A DNA stretch of 64,000 nucleotides from Fervidobacterium pennivorans (lineage in GTDB: Bacteria > Thermotogota > Thermotogae > Thermotogales > Fervidobacteriaceae), in NCBI RefSeq assembly GCF_001644665.1, contig NZ_CP011393.1, positions 952,001-1,016,000 on the forward strand, read 5' to 3'. Under the pieces are notes generated by a model that searched no databases, was not told the origin of the DNA, and saw nothing but the letters and a program-made list of their open reading frames with translations. Positions within the stretch are counted from its first letter, which is position 1. The number at the start of each line of letters is the position of its first letter. The position numbers were made by a program, and so were the translations under genes. Below, piece after piece: positions 55,782 to 64,000 of this stretch.

Positions 55782-57488
55782 GTGGAGAAAAAGATAATGA
55801 AATTAGGGGATGTGTTAATAGAGAAAGGAATAATAACACCAACTGAACTACAAAACGCTCTGGAACTTCAGAAAGAGTTGCGTAAACCTCTTGGAGAAGT
55901 CCTTATACAGCTTGGATACTGCACTTGGGACGATATTGTGAAAGCACTTGCAGAACAATACGAAATTCAAGCGTGTGTAGGAGAAGTCAAAATCAATGAT
56001 GAGTTTGTAAAATCATTCCCGAAAGATTTGATAAATGAGCTAAAAATCGTTCCTATAGACGAAAAAGAAGGTAAAGTTATTGTAGGCGTTTCAAATGTTT
56101 ACGATATTCCTGTTATAAAACGCAGATTAAAATTCAAGCTTGGTAAAGATGTTGACTTTTGTCTCATGCCGCCAAGTATTTTTGAAACACTTTACAATAA
56201 TATACTTCATGGCATTACATCCGGACTTATGGTTCAAGAAATTGGTGAGATAATTACACAACAAGAAGCAGAAGAACAACAACAAGAGGAGGTAACTGTT
56301 TCTGAACAAGAAGAAACCCCTGTTGTAAGGTTGGTATCGAACATTGTTGACCATGCAATAGAATTGGATGCAAGTGATATTCATATTGAACCTCAGAGAA
56401 GAAACGTTGTTGTCAGATATCGTGTTGACGGTGTTTTAAGAAAAATTACTGAATATCCGAGAAATATGCATGCAGCAGTCGTTTCAAGAATTAAAATCCT
56501 CGCTGGACTTGATATAGTTGAGAGAAGATTACCCCAGGATGGAAAGTTTTTCATCAAGCGTGGAGAAGAACAATTTGACCTGCGTGTCTCCACAATGCCA
56601 TCTGTTCATGGGGAAAAGGTAGTCATGCGTTTGCTCAAAGTCTCTTCATCAAAGAAAAAACTTGAAGAACTTGGTTATTCGCCTTACAACTACGAAAGAA
56701 TTCAAAAATTGATAGAACATCCTTATGGTATCTTACTTGTCACGGGTCCTACTGGTAGTGGTAAATCTACAACACTTGTGGCAATAATAAACTCGTTGAA
56801 CTCCGAAGACGTCAATATAGTCACAGCAGAAGACCCTGTCGAATACACAGTTGAAGGCATCACGCAATGCCAAGTTAATGCTGAAATAGGTCTCACGTTT
56901 GCAAAATACTTGCGTGCGTTTTTACGACAAGACCCAGACATCATTATGGTTGGTGAAATTAGGGACAGAGAAACCGCTCAACTCGCAGTTGAAGCATCGC
57001 TAACTGGTCACCTAGTTTTGTCCACGCTGCACACTAATACTGCAGCTGGTGCAATTGATAGATTAGTCAACATGGGTATCGAACCATCACTCATATCGGC
57101 ATCTTTAATAGGTGTTATCGGGCAAAGGTTGGTTAGGAAAGTTTGCAGCAAGTGTAAAGTTGAACGAGAGCTGCCAGAAAGGTTTGTTAAACTTTCCAGA
57201 AAGTTGTTTCCGCAAATGAATCCTGTTCAATACGTTGGTGAAGGATGCTCAGCATGTAATAACACAGGCTACAAAGGTAGAACTGCGGTAGCCGAAGTTC
57301 TCATGGTTAACGACGAAATACGAAGACTCATACAGAAAGGAGCATCGACTTACGAATTGGATAGGGCTGCAAGAAAACATGGAATGATTAGTATGTTCCA
57401 AGATGGACTTTACAAAGTTCTAAGTGGTGAGACTACAATTGAAGAAATCTTAGCAGTTGTGGGCGAAGAAGAGGAAGAAGAACAGTAA
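55782..57488 (+). CDS. Type II secretion / type IV pilus assembly ATPase (GspE/PilB)
   Basis: A 568-residue secretion ATPase. Domains: an N-terminal GSPII_E region (about 1-150), a linker, and the RecA-like core with Walker A GPTGSGKSTT, Asp-box ITAEDPVEYTVEG, Walker B DPDIIMVGEIRDRETA and a zinc finger (CSKCK plus CSACNNTG). It starts with GTG after GAGGTGA. No gspF or pilin gene follows; the next gene is an anchored beta protein. Confidence 0.94.
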   Translation: MEKKIMKLGDVLIEKGIITPTELQNALELQKELRKPLGEVLIQLGYCTWDDIVKALAEQYEIQACVGEVKINDEFVKSFPKDLINELKIVPIDEKEGKVIVGVSNVYDIPVIKRRLKFKLGKDVDFCLMPPSIFETLYNNILHGITSGLMVQEIGEIITQQEAEEQQQEEVTVSEQEETPVVRLVSNIVDHAIELDASDIHIEPQRRNVVVRYRVDGVLRKITEYPRNMHAAVVSRIKILAGLDIVERRLPQDGKFFIKRGEEQFDLRVSTMPSVHGEKVVMRLLKVSSSKKKLEELGYSPYNYERIQKLIEHPYGILLVTGPTGSGKSTTLVAIINSLNSEDVNIVTAEDPVEYTVEGITQCQVNAEIGLTFAKYLRAFLRQDPDIIMVGEIRDRETAQLAVEASLTGHLVLSTLHTNTAAGAIDRLVNMGIEPSLISASLIGVIGQRLVRKVCSKCKVERELPERFVKLSRKLFPQMNPVQYVGEGCSACNNTGYKGRTAVAEVLMVNDEIRRLIQKGASTYELDRAARKHGMISMFQDGLYKVLSGETTIEEILAVVGEEEEEEQ

Positions 57489-57510
57489 AACACTGAGGGG
57501 GGAATGTTTT

Positions 57511-58677
57511 TTGGGCTTTGATCCCGAGAAATTCAGAAAGGAAAAAGAGAGAGAAATAAGTGCCACTTACAGTGCAATGAGGAAGAGAAGCTTTAAATTT
57601 CTCTTCCTCAACGTTTTAATAGTATTGGCTGTTTTTTCGTTTCTTTTCTTTGTCAGGAACGTTTCTCCACAAACGTATTCTAACATCGTAGACACATTCC
57701 AATTGACTATCGAAATCCCAAAACCTGAGTACACTGCCCCAGAAAAAATTGGCGCACGGGTTTATATTGTAAATACGAAACGAGCAGAGAGGAACTTTGT
57801 TATTTCAGATTTTTACTTTAAGATTTACAACAATTCAAAAACAATTTATGAATTCTCGTATTCAAATCCAGTCCAAGGGTCCGTTCAAGCTCAAGGTCGA
57901 CGGCTAGTCTTTAATTTGGAAGAGAACGTCTTTCTGGCAAATTTGCCTGGTGGAACGTACACAATCTATGCTAGATGTAAAATCAATGGGAAAGTAGCAG
58001 AGATTTCACGAAGTTTGATATACAAAGAAGAAATACTCTATGGTATACTGTCTGAGCCTTATTACCTGGTTGGTGAAGAATTCCAACCATCTGTTTACAT
58101 TATAAACAGAACAATCCACCCGGTGGATATAGCACTTGCAAAGATAATATGGAGCTACAAAGGCAACGAATTTCAACAATACGTGAATGAAAATGTAAAG
58201 CTTTACCCCGGTGAATCACATGCATTCAAAGCAAGTACGAAGTTCAAAGCCGAAACGGAAGGAATCGAGGAAATAAACGCTAAACTTTACTTTCAAGATG
58301 GCACCATAAAAGAATTTAAATCTGCAATACCAATAGCGAAAAATCCAGAATTTTCTCCAAAAGATATAGATTTTAACATCGAGAGTGAAGAACCCGTGGT
58401 CGTTGGCAAGATTCCCGTAATCAAGGTTTATTTGGTAAATAAAATGAGCAAAGAACGTTTCCTGAAGATTGATAAGATACAATTCAGCATTGCAAAGATA
58501 GGTTACAACTTTGAAATTAATAACAGAAGAGTATACTGCATTCCTTTCGGTCGCTCTTTCATAACTAAGTTAGAAAAGCTTTCGTTTACAGAACCTGGGG
58601 TTTATGACCTGATAATTACCTTTGTTTCTGGAAGCTCAAAAATCGAAAAAAAGGTGCCACTGGCGGTAGCAAAATAA
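57511..58677 (+). CDS. Membrane-anchored beta-rich protein of unknown function
   Basis: A 389-residue protein. A basic N-terminus (about 30 residues) precedes one helix (FLFLNVLIVLAVFSFLFFV), so the rest is outside the cytoplasm. It holds three or four repeats of a beta-sandwich type, for example RVYIVNTKRAERNFVISDFYF and SVYIINRTIHPVDIALAKI and KVYLVNKMSKERFLKIDKI. These resemble Ig-like or CARDB-like domains. The TTG at 57511 follows GAGGGGGG by 8 bases. Its location after the secretion ATPase hints at a role in surface assembly; no firm function. Confidence 0.78.
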   Translation: MGFDPEKFRKEKEREISATYSAMRKRSFKFLFLNVLIVLAVFSFLFFVRNVSPQTYSNIVDTFQLTIEIPKPEYTAPEKIGARVYIVNTKRAERNFVISDFYFKIYNNSKTIYEFSYSNPVQGSVQAQGRRLVFNLEENVFLANLPGGTYTIYARCKINGKVAEISRSLIYKEEILYGILSEPYYLVGEEFQPSVYIINRTIHPVDIALAKIIWSYKGNEFQQYVNENVKLYPGESHAFKASTKFKAETEGIEEINAKLYFQDGTIKEFKSAIPIAKNPEFSPKDIDFNIESEEPVVVGKIPVIKVYLVNKMSKERFLKIDKIQFSIAKIGYNFEINNRRVYCIPFGRSFITKLEKLSFTEPGVYDLIITFVSGSSKIEKKVPLAVAK

Positions 58678-58710
58678 ACTAGATGCCAACGAGAGCAAAG
58701 GAGGAACGAT

Positions 58711-59934
58711 ATGGATATTCAAGAGAAGAATTTAGAAAGCTCAGGCCATCAAAAAATAAACTGGGTGTCTAAACATATGAAATTGTTAAATTCTATCCAA
58801 ACGATGAGTTACTCATTGAACGGTCTGAAGATAGGAATGTCAATCCACCTTGAGGCCAAGACCGCCTATCTTGCGATAACCCTAAAAAAACTTGGCGCCG
58901 ATGTCTTTGTAACTGGTTGCAACCCTCTATCAACTCAAGATGATGTTGCAGAAGCGCTCAAAGACTATGGAATAATTGTTCATGCTAAGCGAACGGAAGA
59001 TGAAAGAGAGTATTTTTCTTTTCTACACAAAATCCTAGACTACAAACCTGATTTAATACTTGACGATGGTGCTGATTTAACAGTACTTGCGCATACAGAA
59101 AGAAAAGAAGTTTTGGATAATCTAAAAGGTGTTTCCGAGGAAACAACAACAGGTGTGAGGCGATTGAAGAACTTACAAGCCCAAGGTATACTGAAAGTTC
59201 CAGTAATAGCAGTTAACAATGCAAAAATGAAGTTTATGTTTGATAACAGATATGGAACCGGACAGTCAACCTGGGATTCGATAATGAGGAACACGAACCT
59301 TCTTGTGGCTGGCAAAAGAGTACTCGTAGCCGGTTACGGTTGGTGTGGGAGAGGCATCGCATTACGTGCACACGGTTTAGGTGCCAGAGTAATGGTTAGT
59401 GAGGTCGATCCTATTAAGGCCGTTGAAGCACTTATGGATGGATTCGATGTTGGAAAAATTGATGAACTTGCTCCACAAGCGGACATAATAATCACCGCAA
59501 CAGGTGTATGTGATGTCTTGAGTGAAGAGACGATTCGTAAATTGAAAAACGGAGTTATTTTAGCAAATGCTGGTCACTTCAATGTTGAAATACCTATGGA
59601 AAAATTGGAGAAACTTGCAACAAGAAAATACGAGATAAGAAAGAACGTAACATGCTATGAAGTTAATGGAAAAGATATCTTCGTTATTGGACAAGGAAGG
59701 TTAGTTAACTTGGCTGCTGCCGATGGGCACCCAGTAGAGATTATGGATATATCGTTCGCACTTCAAGCGTTATCTCTGCTCTACCTGTCGCAACACTACA
59801 AAGATTTAAAAAACATAGTTTACGATTACCCTGAAGAACTCGATAGGCAAGTAGCAATGTTGAAATTAAGGTCTTTGGGAATAGAGATTGATAATCTAAC
59901 CGATGAACAGCGGAAATACCTTGAAAGTTTTTAA
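58711..59934 (+). CDS. ahcY: Adenosylhomocysteinase
   Basis: A 407-residue NAD-dependent enzyme that splits S-adenosylhomocysteine into adenosine and homocysteine, removing the product inhibitor of methyltransferases. The NAD site is AGYGWCGRGIALRAHGLGARV, and the substrate region EETTTGVRRLKNLQAQGIL with VNNAKMKFMFDNRYG is typical. It is of the short archaeal/thermophile length. The ribosome site AAGGAGG lies 6 bases before the ATG. Confidence 0.96.
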   Translation: MDIQEKNLESSGHQKINWVSKHMKLLNSIQTMSYSLNGLKIGMSIHLEAKTAYLAITLKKLGADVFVTGCNPLSTQDDVAEALKDYGIIVHAKRTEDEREYFSFLHKILDYKPDLILDDGADLTVLAHTERKEVLDNLKGVSEETTTGVRRLKNLQAQGILKVPVIAVNNAKMKFMFDNRYGTGQSTWDSIMRNTNLLVAGKRVLVAGYGWCGRGIALRAHGLGARVMVSEVDPIKAVEALMDGFDVGKIDELAPQADIIITATGVCDVLSEETIRKLKNGVILANAGHFNVEIPMEKLEKLATRKYEIRKNVTCYEVNGKDIFVIGQGRLVNLAAADGHPVEIMDISFALQALSLLYLSQHYKDLKNIVYDYPEELDRQVAMLKLRSLGIEIDNLTDEQRKYLESF

Positions 59935-59988
59935 CCTGGTAATGACTTTCCACAAATTTTCTACAAGCGCTGTGAAGAGGTGTAGTAT

Positions 59989-61371
59989 GTGACATTGGTT
60001 ATAAACAGAAAGAACGACAAAACCCATGCAGCACTTCTTGAAAATGGAAAACTGACAGAAATATACTTCCCAGATGATGAAGAGAGCGTTGCTGGGAGTA
60101 TATTTGTAGGCAGAATAGAGAAGTCTGTACCTGCGCTTGAGGCTGCTTTTGTAAAGCTATCAAACAACGAAAACGGTTTTCTGAGATTGAAAGACATACG
60201 ACCCGAGTATCTGGAAACATTCGGTTTGAAGAAACTCCAAGAAGGTCAAAAAGTACTTGTCCAGATAAAAAAGGAAGGTGGTCAAACGAAAGGACCACAG
60301 GTAACTACAAATATAAGTCTACCAGGTAGATATGTCGTATTAATGCCGTTTTCGCGCAGTATAGGTGTGTCAAGAAAGATTCAAGACTCAGAGGATAGAA
60401 ATAGGCTAAAAGAATTAGGACTCAAATTACGTGAAAAGTACTCTTGCGGGTTCATAATAAGAACTGCTGCAGCAGAAGCTACAGAACAGCATATTTACGA
60501 AGAAAGTGAATTACTGATAGCCAAGTGGAGCGAGTTAGTAAAAGAATTTAAGAAGGCTAAAAAAGTCAAGCTACTTTACAAAGAGTCAGACTCTGATGAA
60601 TTCTTGCTTAGAGAGTTTTTAAAACAAGGGGTCGACGAAGTAGTTACTAACTCACCGACGTATAAAGAGTTGATAAGGAACTACTCTAAAAATATTCGGA
60701 TAAGAGTAATCGATGGAGATGCATTCGAAGAGCTGGGGATAAACGAGGAGCTCAAACGTGTTTTAAACCGTCACATTCCTTTGCCTTCAGGTGGCGAAAT
60801 AGTAATTGACAAGACAGAAGCGATGGTTGTAGTAGACGTCAATTCTGGACACTTTACAACCACAAGTGACCACGAAGAACTGTCGGAACAAATAAACGCG
60901 GAAGCCGCTGTAGAAATTGCAAGAATTTTACGATTGAGAAATCTTGGAGGTATAATAATAATAGATTTTATAGATATGAGAAGTGAAAAAAGTAGAAATA
61001 AAATCATCGAAATCATGAAAAAGGAAGTTTTAAAGGATAGAAACAGGGTTGAAATCTACGGCTTTACCCAACTCGGACTTCTTGAAATGACCAGGAAAAG
61101 AACAAGTAAGTCGTTAGACGAACGCCTAACAACAATATGTCCAGTATGCAACGGAAAAGGAACAATACCAAGCGCTGAACTCGTTATTCAACAGCTTTTC
61201 AACACACTTCAAAAGAAGCCCAAGGATGTTTCAGAAGTTATTATCAAATTACACCCCCATTTCAAAGACAAGATTACCAAGGAAGAAATCAAGAAAATTG
61301 CCAAAGTAAACGTCCATGTGCATTTTACTCATGTAAACCCGTCAAACTTTGAAGTAACTTGGAAAAAATAA
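59989..61371 (+). CDS. rng: Ribonuclease E/G family endoribonuclease
   Basis: A 460-residue Rne/Rng protein without the long RNase E scaffold tail. An S1 domain near the N-terminus (IFVGRIEKSVPALEAAFVKL), the DNase I-like catalytic core with VVDVNSGH and IIIDFIDM (the two catalytic aspartates), and the zinc-link CPVCNGKG are visible. It processes rRNA and mRNA. It starts with GTG after GAGGTG. Confidence 0.95.
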   Translation: MTLVINRKNDKTHAALLENGKLTEIYFPDDEESVAGSIFVGRIEKSVPALEAAFVKLSNNENGFLRLKDIRPEYLETFGLKKLQEGQKVLVQIKKEGGQTKGPQVTTNISLPGRYVVLMPFSRSIGVSRKIQDSEDRNRLKELGLKLREKYSCGFIIRTAAAEATEQHIYEESELLIAKWSELVKEFKKAKKVKLLYKESDSDEFLLREFLKQGVDEVVTNSPTYKELIRNYSKNIRIRVIDGDAFEELGINEELKRVLNRHIPLPSGGEIVIDKTEAMVVVDVNSGHFTTTSDHEELSEQINAEAAVEIARILRLRNLGGIIIIDFIDMRSEKSRNKIIEIMKKEVLKDRNRVEIYGFTQLGLLEMTRKRTSKSLDERLTTICPVCNGKGTIPSAELVIQQLFNTLQKKPKDVSEVIIKLHPHFKDKITKEEIKKIAKVNVHVHFTHVNPSNFEVTWKK

Positions 61372-61388
61372 CTCGAATATGGTATAAT
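61359..61388 (+). promoter_or_regulatory. Promoter of the nucleoside-kinase gene
   Basis: TTGGAA, an 18-base spacer and a perfect TATAAT. The -35 lies in the last codons of the ribonuclease gene. Confidence 0.55.
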
Positions 61389-61447
61389 TATCAGCTACAT
61401 TCAAAGCAGAAGACCACCAAACAATCACAAATAGGAGGGAAAGACGT

Positions 61448-63121
61448 ATGGAGATGCTTAAAATCTATGTCGACGGAGAAACCTATGAAATAGCTCAGGG
61501 TACAACTTTAGAACAAATTGCTAAAGAGTATGAGAAAAAAACCGGAAAGATGGTGCTCGGAGCAAGGTTAAATAACTCAATAGTTGAACTATTCCGACCA
61601 ATATATCGTTCAGGGGAAGTTACTTTTATCACACTTGAGTCGCAAGATGGAATGAGGATATATCAACGTGGTTTACTATTCATCTTACACGCTGCTGTTA
61701 GAAGTTTGTTTAAAACCTACACTCTTAAAGTGCTACATGCGATTGGTCATGGAATATACTGTGAGATAAGAGATAAAAATACACCTGTAGAACTCTCTGA
61801 AGACGATGTAAAAAAACTCGCAAGCGAAATGAGAAAATGGGTTGAAGCCAACATAAGATTTAAAAAGACGGAATTACAGAAAAGCGAAGCAATTCAACTT
61901 TTTGCTTCAGCAGAAATGGAGGATAAGGTAAAACTCCTGAAGTATAGAAAGAAAAAAACAGTGAAGGTTTACGAGGCGGATGGACATTTTGACTATTTCT
62001 ATGGTTACATGCCACCGTCCACAGGGTACCTGAAGTGGTTCGACATTGTCAAATACGAACAAGGATTTGTCCTTCTTTTGCCTGTGGTTAAAGACGGAAA
62101 TGTTTCAGTACCTGCGTTTAAACCGCTACCAAAACTATCTGCCGTCTTTCTTGAATACTCGAGATGGCTCGAAATAATGGAGATAAACACCGTTGGAGAA
62201 CTAAATGAAGTGATTGCAAAAGGCGAACGAGCGGTAACTGATTTAATAATACTTGCAGAAGCACTCCATGAAAAAAGAATAGCTATGATATCTGAAGAGA
62301 TTAAGAAAAAAGGTAACGTCAGATTGGTGCTTATCGCAGGTCCTTCATCAAGTGGAAAGACAACGTTTTCAAAAAGGTTGATGGTACAACTAAAGGCGAG
62401 TGGTTTTAAGCCCGTCACTATATCCTTAGACGACTACTTTGTTGACAGGGAGAAAACACCTCGCGACGAAAATGGTAATTATGATTTTGAAGCACTTGAA
62501 GCGATAGATGTTGATTTATTCAACAGAAACTTAGTTGACCTTTTCAATGGCAAAGAAGTTGAAATACCGAAATTCAATTTCGTTATGGGGAAAAGAGAGC
62601 CAATGGGAACAAAGATGAAAATAGACAAGGATCAGATAATAATAGTTGAGGGTATACATGGACTCAATCCAAAACTAACAGAACTTGTGCCTGAAGAATT
62701 AAAATTCAAAATCTACGCAAGTGCGCTCGCTCAGCTTAACTTGGATAACGTCAATAGATTACACACGACCGATGTGAGGCTTCTAAGAAGAATGGTGAGG
62801 GATAGCAAGTTTAGAGGACACGATGCACTTGCAACACTAAGAATGTGGGATAGTGTGAGACGCGGAGAGGAAAGAAACATCTTCCCGTATCAAGAGAATG
62901 CAGATGCGATGTTCAATAGCGCACTTATTTACGAAGTGTCTGTTCTCAAAATCTTTGCGGAACCTCTTCTGACGGTAGTTCCCGATGATGTTCCTGAATC
63001 AACGGAAGCTAACAGGTTATTGAAGATACTTGATTATTTCTTACCTATCACTAACATAGAAGACATTCCACGAACATCCATTATAAGAGAATTCATAGGT
63101 AGGAGCGCATTTAGGTATTAA
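61448..63121 (+). CDS. Nucleoside kinase with TGS-type N-terminus
   Basis: A 557-residue protein. Residues 1-65 are a TGS domain (IYVDGETYEIAQGTTLEQIA), followed by a threonyl-tRNA-synthetase-like second domain (about 65-220, with GHGIYCE), then a P-loop kinase of the phosphoribulokinase/uridine kinase class (AGPSSSGKTTFSKRL near residue 300, SLDDYFVDRE). This arrangement is found in Thermotogota nucleoside kinases. It should phosphorylate uridine, cytidine or a related nucleoside. Ribosome site AGGAGGG. Confidence 0.92.
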   Translation: MEMLKIYVDGETYEIAQGTTLEQIAKEYEKKTGKMVLGARLNNSIVELFRPIYRSGEVTFITLESQDGMRIYQRGLLFILHAAVRSLFKTYTLKVLHAIGHGIYCEIRDKNTPVELSEDDVKKLASEMRKWVEANIRFKKTELQKSEAIQLFASAEMEDKVKLLKYRKKKTVKVYEADGHFDYFYGYMPPSTGYLKWFDIVKYEQGFVLLLPVVKDGNVSVPAFKPLPKLSAVFLEYSRWLEIMEINTVGELNEVIAKGERAVTDLIILAEALHEKRIAMISEEIKKKGNVRLVLIAGPSSSGKTTFSKRLMVQLKASGFKPVTISLDDYFVDREKTPRDENGNYDFEALEAIDVDLFNRNLVDLFNGKEVEIPKFNFVMGKREPMGTKMKIDKDQIIIVEGIHGLNPKLTELVPEELKFKIYASALAQLNLDNVNRLHTTDVRLLRRMVRDSKFRGHDALATLRMWDSVRRGEERNIFPYQENADAMFNSALIYEVSVLKIFAEPLLTVVPDDVPESTEANRLLKILDYFLPITNIEDIPRTSIIREFIGRSAFRY

Positions 63122-63160
63122 TTTCAAAAAAATTTAAGGAACCTTAGCGAGGTGAGGCTT

Positions 63161-63679
63161 GTGGAAAACCAACTTGGACCAACTGAAAGAAAATATCTTT
63201 TGGCAGTCTACTTAACACTAAACGAAATGGGATGGACCAGGCTGAAAAAGATATCAAACTTTTTAAGAGTTAAGATGCCTTCAGCAAAGCAATTTCTGGA
63301 AAGATTAGCAAGTGCAGGTCTACTTTATTACGAACACAGAGGAGGTATTTCTTTAACACCAGAAGGAAAAAGAATAGCTGTTGCAGAAAACGCACGGTTT
63401 AATGCCGTTAAGATATTCTTTTGTGAGATTTTACAACTTTCTTCAGAAGAAGCGGATGAAGCAGCATGGAACATATATTTCAACCTAAGTGAAAACACGG
63501 TGAATAAATTCTCAGACTTTGCAAGGTTTCTTTTTGAAGACGAAGGAAAAGAAATTGTCGAAAAGTTCAGGAAATTCTTATCACAGCCACGCAAAAAGTT
63601 AGCTCCCTGTCCATTAACAATGCATATCTCTGGTGTTGAAAATACCCAAGAGCGAACTAAGGAGGAAGCAGAAAAGTGA
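63161..63679 (+). CDS. Second DtxR-like regulator lacking metal ligands
   Basis: A 172-residue winged-helix protein of DtxR-like layout (YLLAVYLTLNEMGWTRLKKISNFLRVKMPSAKQFLERLASAGLL). The positions of the MntR metal ligands are again non-ligands by eye. A C-terminal CPLTMHI holds one Cys and one His that could still bind something. The GTG at 63161 is preceded by GAGGTGAGG; another GTG at 63152 overlaps that site. The next gene overlaps its stop. Confidence 0.78.
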   Translation: MENQLGPTERKYLLAVYLTLNEMGWTRLKKISNFLRVKMPSAKQFLERLASAGLLYYEHRGGISLTPEGKRIAVAENARFNAVKIFFCEILQLSSEEADEAAWNIYFNLSENTVNKFSDFARFLFEDEGKEIVEKFRKFLSQPRKKLAPCPLTMHISGVENTQERTKEEAEK

Positions 63680-63942
63680 TGAAGGATGATAAGTTAAACG
63701 TTCAAGAACCCGTTGAATACGATATTTTAGTAAAAATAAAAAAAGAAGACGTTCACATCCTAAACTATTTGCTTGAAGCTGAAGATAATGTTATGAACAT
63801 AAGGAGCTTCGAAGGTGAATATCTCAAAGTCATTGCTACAAAAGACACAGTAGTTGACGCAATCAGGCTTCTTGAAAATGTAAGAAGTTTAGTCGATTTG
63901 GAAATCGTAGCGTTAAAACCAAATAACGGAAGTGCTGGATAA
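63676..63942 (+). CDS. Small ferredoxin-fold-like protein (DUF4911-like)
   Basis: An 88-residue protein with alternating beta and helical segments (EYDILVKIKKEDVHILNYLLEAED, NIRSFEGEYLKVIATKD), resembling the DUF4911 family. Function unknown. It starts with GTG at 63676 (GGAGG 10 bases upstream) or ATG at 63679, overlapping the stop of the DtxR-like gene, so it probably works with it. A terminator follows. Confidence 0.75.
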   Translation: MMKDDKLNVQEPVEYDILVKIKKEDVHILNYLLEAEDNVMNIRSFEGEYLKVIATKDTVVDAIRLLENVRSLVDLEIVALKPNNGSAG

Positions 63943-63963
63943 TAACTTGCGTAAATAATGAAG

Positions 63964-64000
63964 ACCCCAACACGTTTTTCTGTTGTTGGGGTTGTTTTTT
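63964..64000 (+). terminator. Terminator at the right end of the window
   Basis: ACCCCAACA and TGTTGGGGT form a 9-bp stem with an 11-base loop, followed by TGTTTTTT. Confidence 0.88.

Noticed and set aside
1-64000. CRISPR arrays and tRNA or rRNA genes
   Set aside because: No regularly spaced direct repeats and no cloverleaf or rRNA sequence were recognised anywhere in the window.

Overview
The window reads as a chromosomal segment of a thermophilic anaerobic bacterium of the Thermotogota, most likely Fervidobacterium or a close relative. Supporting this by content are an AT-rich genome with dense co-directional gene blocks, strong purine-rich ribosome sites with frequent TTG/GTG starts, a heterodimeric ABC exporter of the TM287/TM288 type, a family-4 uracil-DNA glycosylase, Dpp-type transporters next to a ROK regulator, and an H-NOX receptor numbered residue for residue like the Thermoanaerobacter one. 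Genus assignment is inference from remembered families, not from a search.

Layout. 1-11002 (minus): partial polA, an AhpD-like protein, degV, radA, clpC, a secreted PHP-domain protein, lysA coupled to a class II amidotransferase. 11176-15352 (plus): a 7TM-GGDEF diguanylate cyclase, an H-NOX chemoreceptor, rpmE and an S1 protein. 15453-18759 (minus): a radical SAM / TetR / MFS operon with a candidate operator in front. 18935-21127 (plus): an orphan Phd/YefM-type antitoxin behind a perfect 20-bp palindrome, a sugar-type ABC ATPase and rsmE. 21472-29201 (plus): a ROK regulator cut off by an insertion sequence, followed directly by a five-gene Dpp/oligosaccharide-type ABC transporter. 29251-42163 (minus): radical SAM protein, hot-dog thioesterase, ftsH, tilS, a giant LptF/G-LptD-like fusion, an IS110 relic, phoU-like, nadK, yggT, yggS, ruvB and a membrane-anchored protein. 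42404-50739 (plus): marR plus the two-subunit exporter, then udg, a DtxR-like regulator, an epimerase, rarA and a macrodomain protein. 50736-52706 (minus): a secreted SUMF1/PDZ protein. 52866-63942 (plus): a minimal FtsQ-like protein, ftsA, ftsZ, a GspE/PilB ATPase, an anchored beta protein, ahcY, RNase E/G, a nucleoside kinase, a second DtxR-like regulator and a small DUF4911-like protein.

How genes work together. The window carries cell division (ftsQ-like/ftsA/ftsZ), proteostasis (ClpC, FtsH), recombination and repair (PolI, RadA, RuvB, RarA, UDG), envelope export (Lpt fusion) and gas or redox sensing (H-NOX receptor beside a diguanylate cyclase). Two mobile-element scars matter: one IS has removed the C-terminal third of a ROK regulator and sits 24 bp from the transporter start codon, and an IS110 relic keeps only the first 44 codons of its transposase plus a strongly structured upstream segment that resembles the left-end region that encodes bridge RNA in IS110 elements.

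Most notable: a single polypeptide that appears to join an inner-membrane LptF/G permease to LptA/LptD-like periplasmic and beta-rich outer-membrane-type domains, starting from a CTG codon; an H-NOX domain with all residues that mark oxygen binding; and two DtxR-fold regulators in which the metal ligands appear to be lost.
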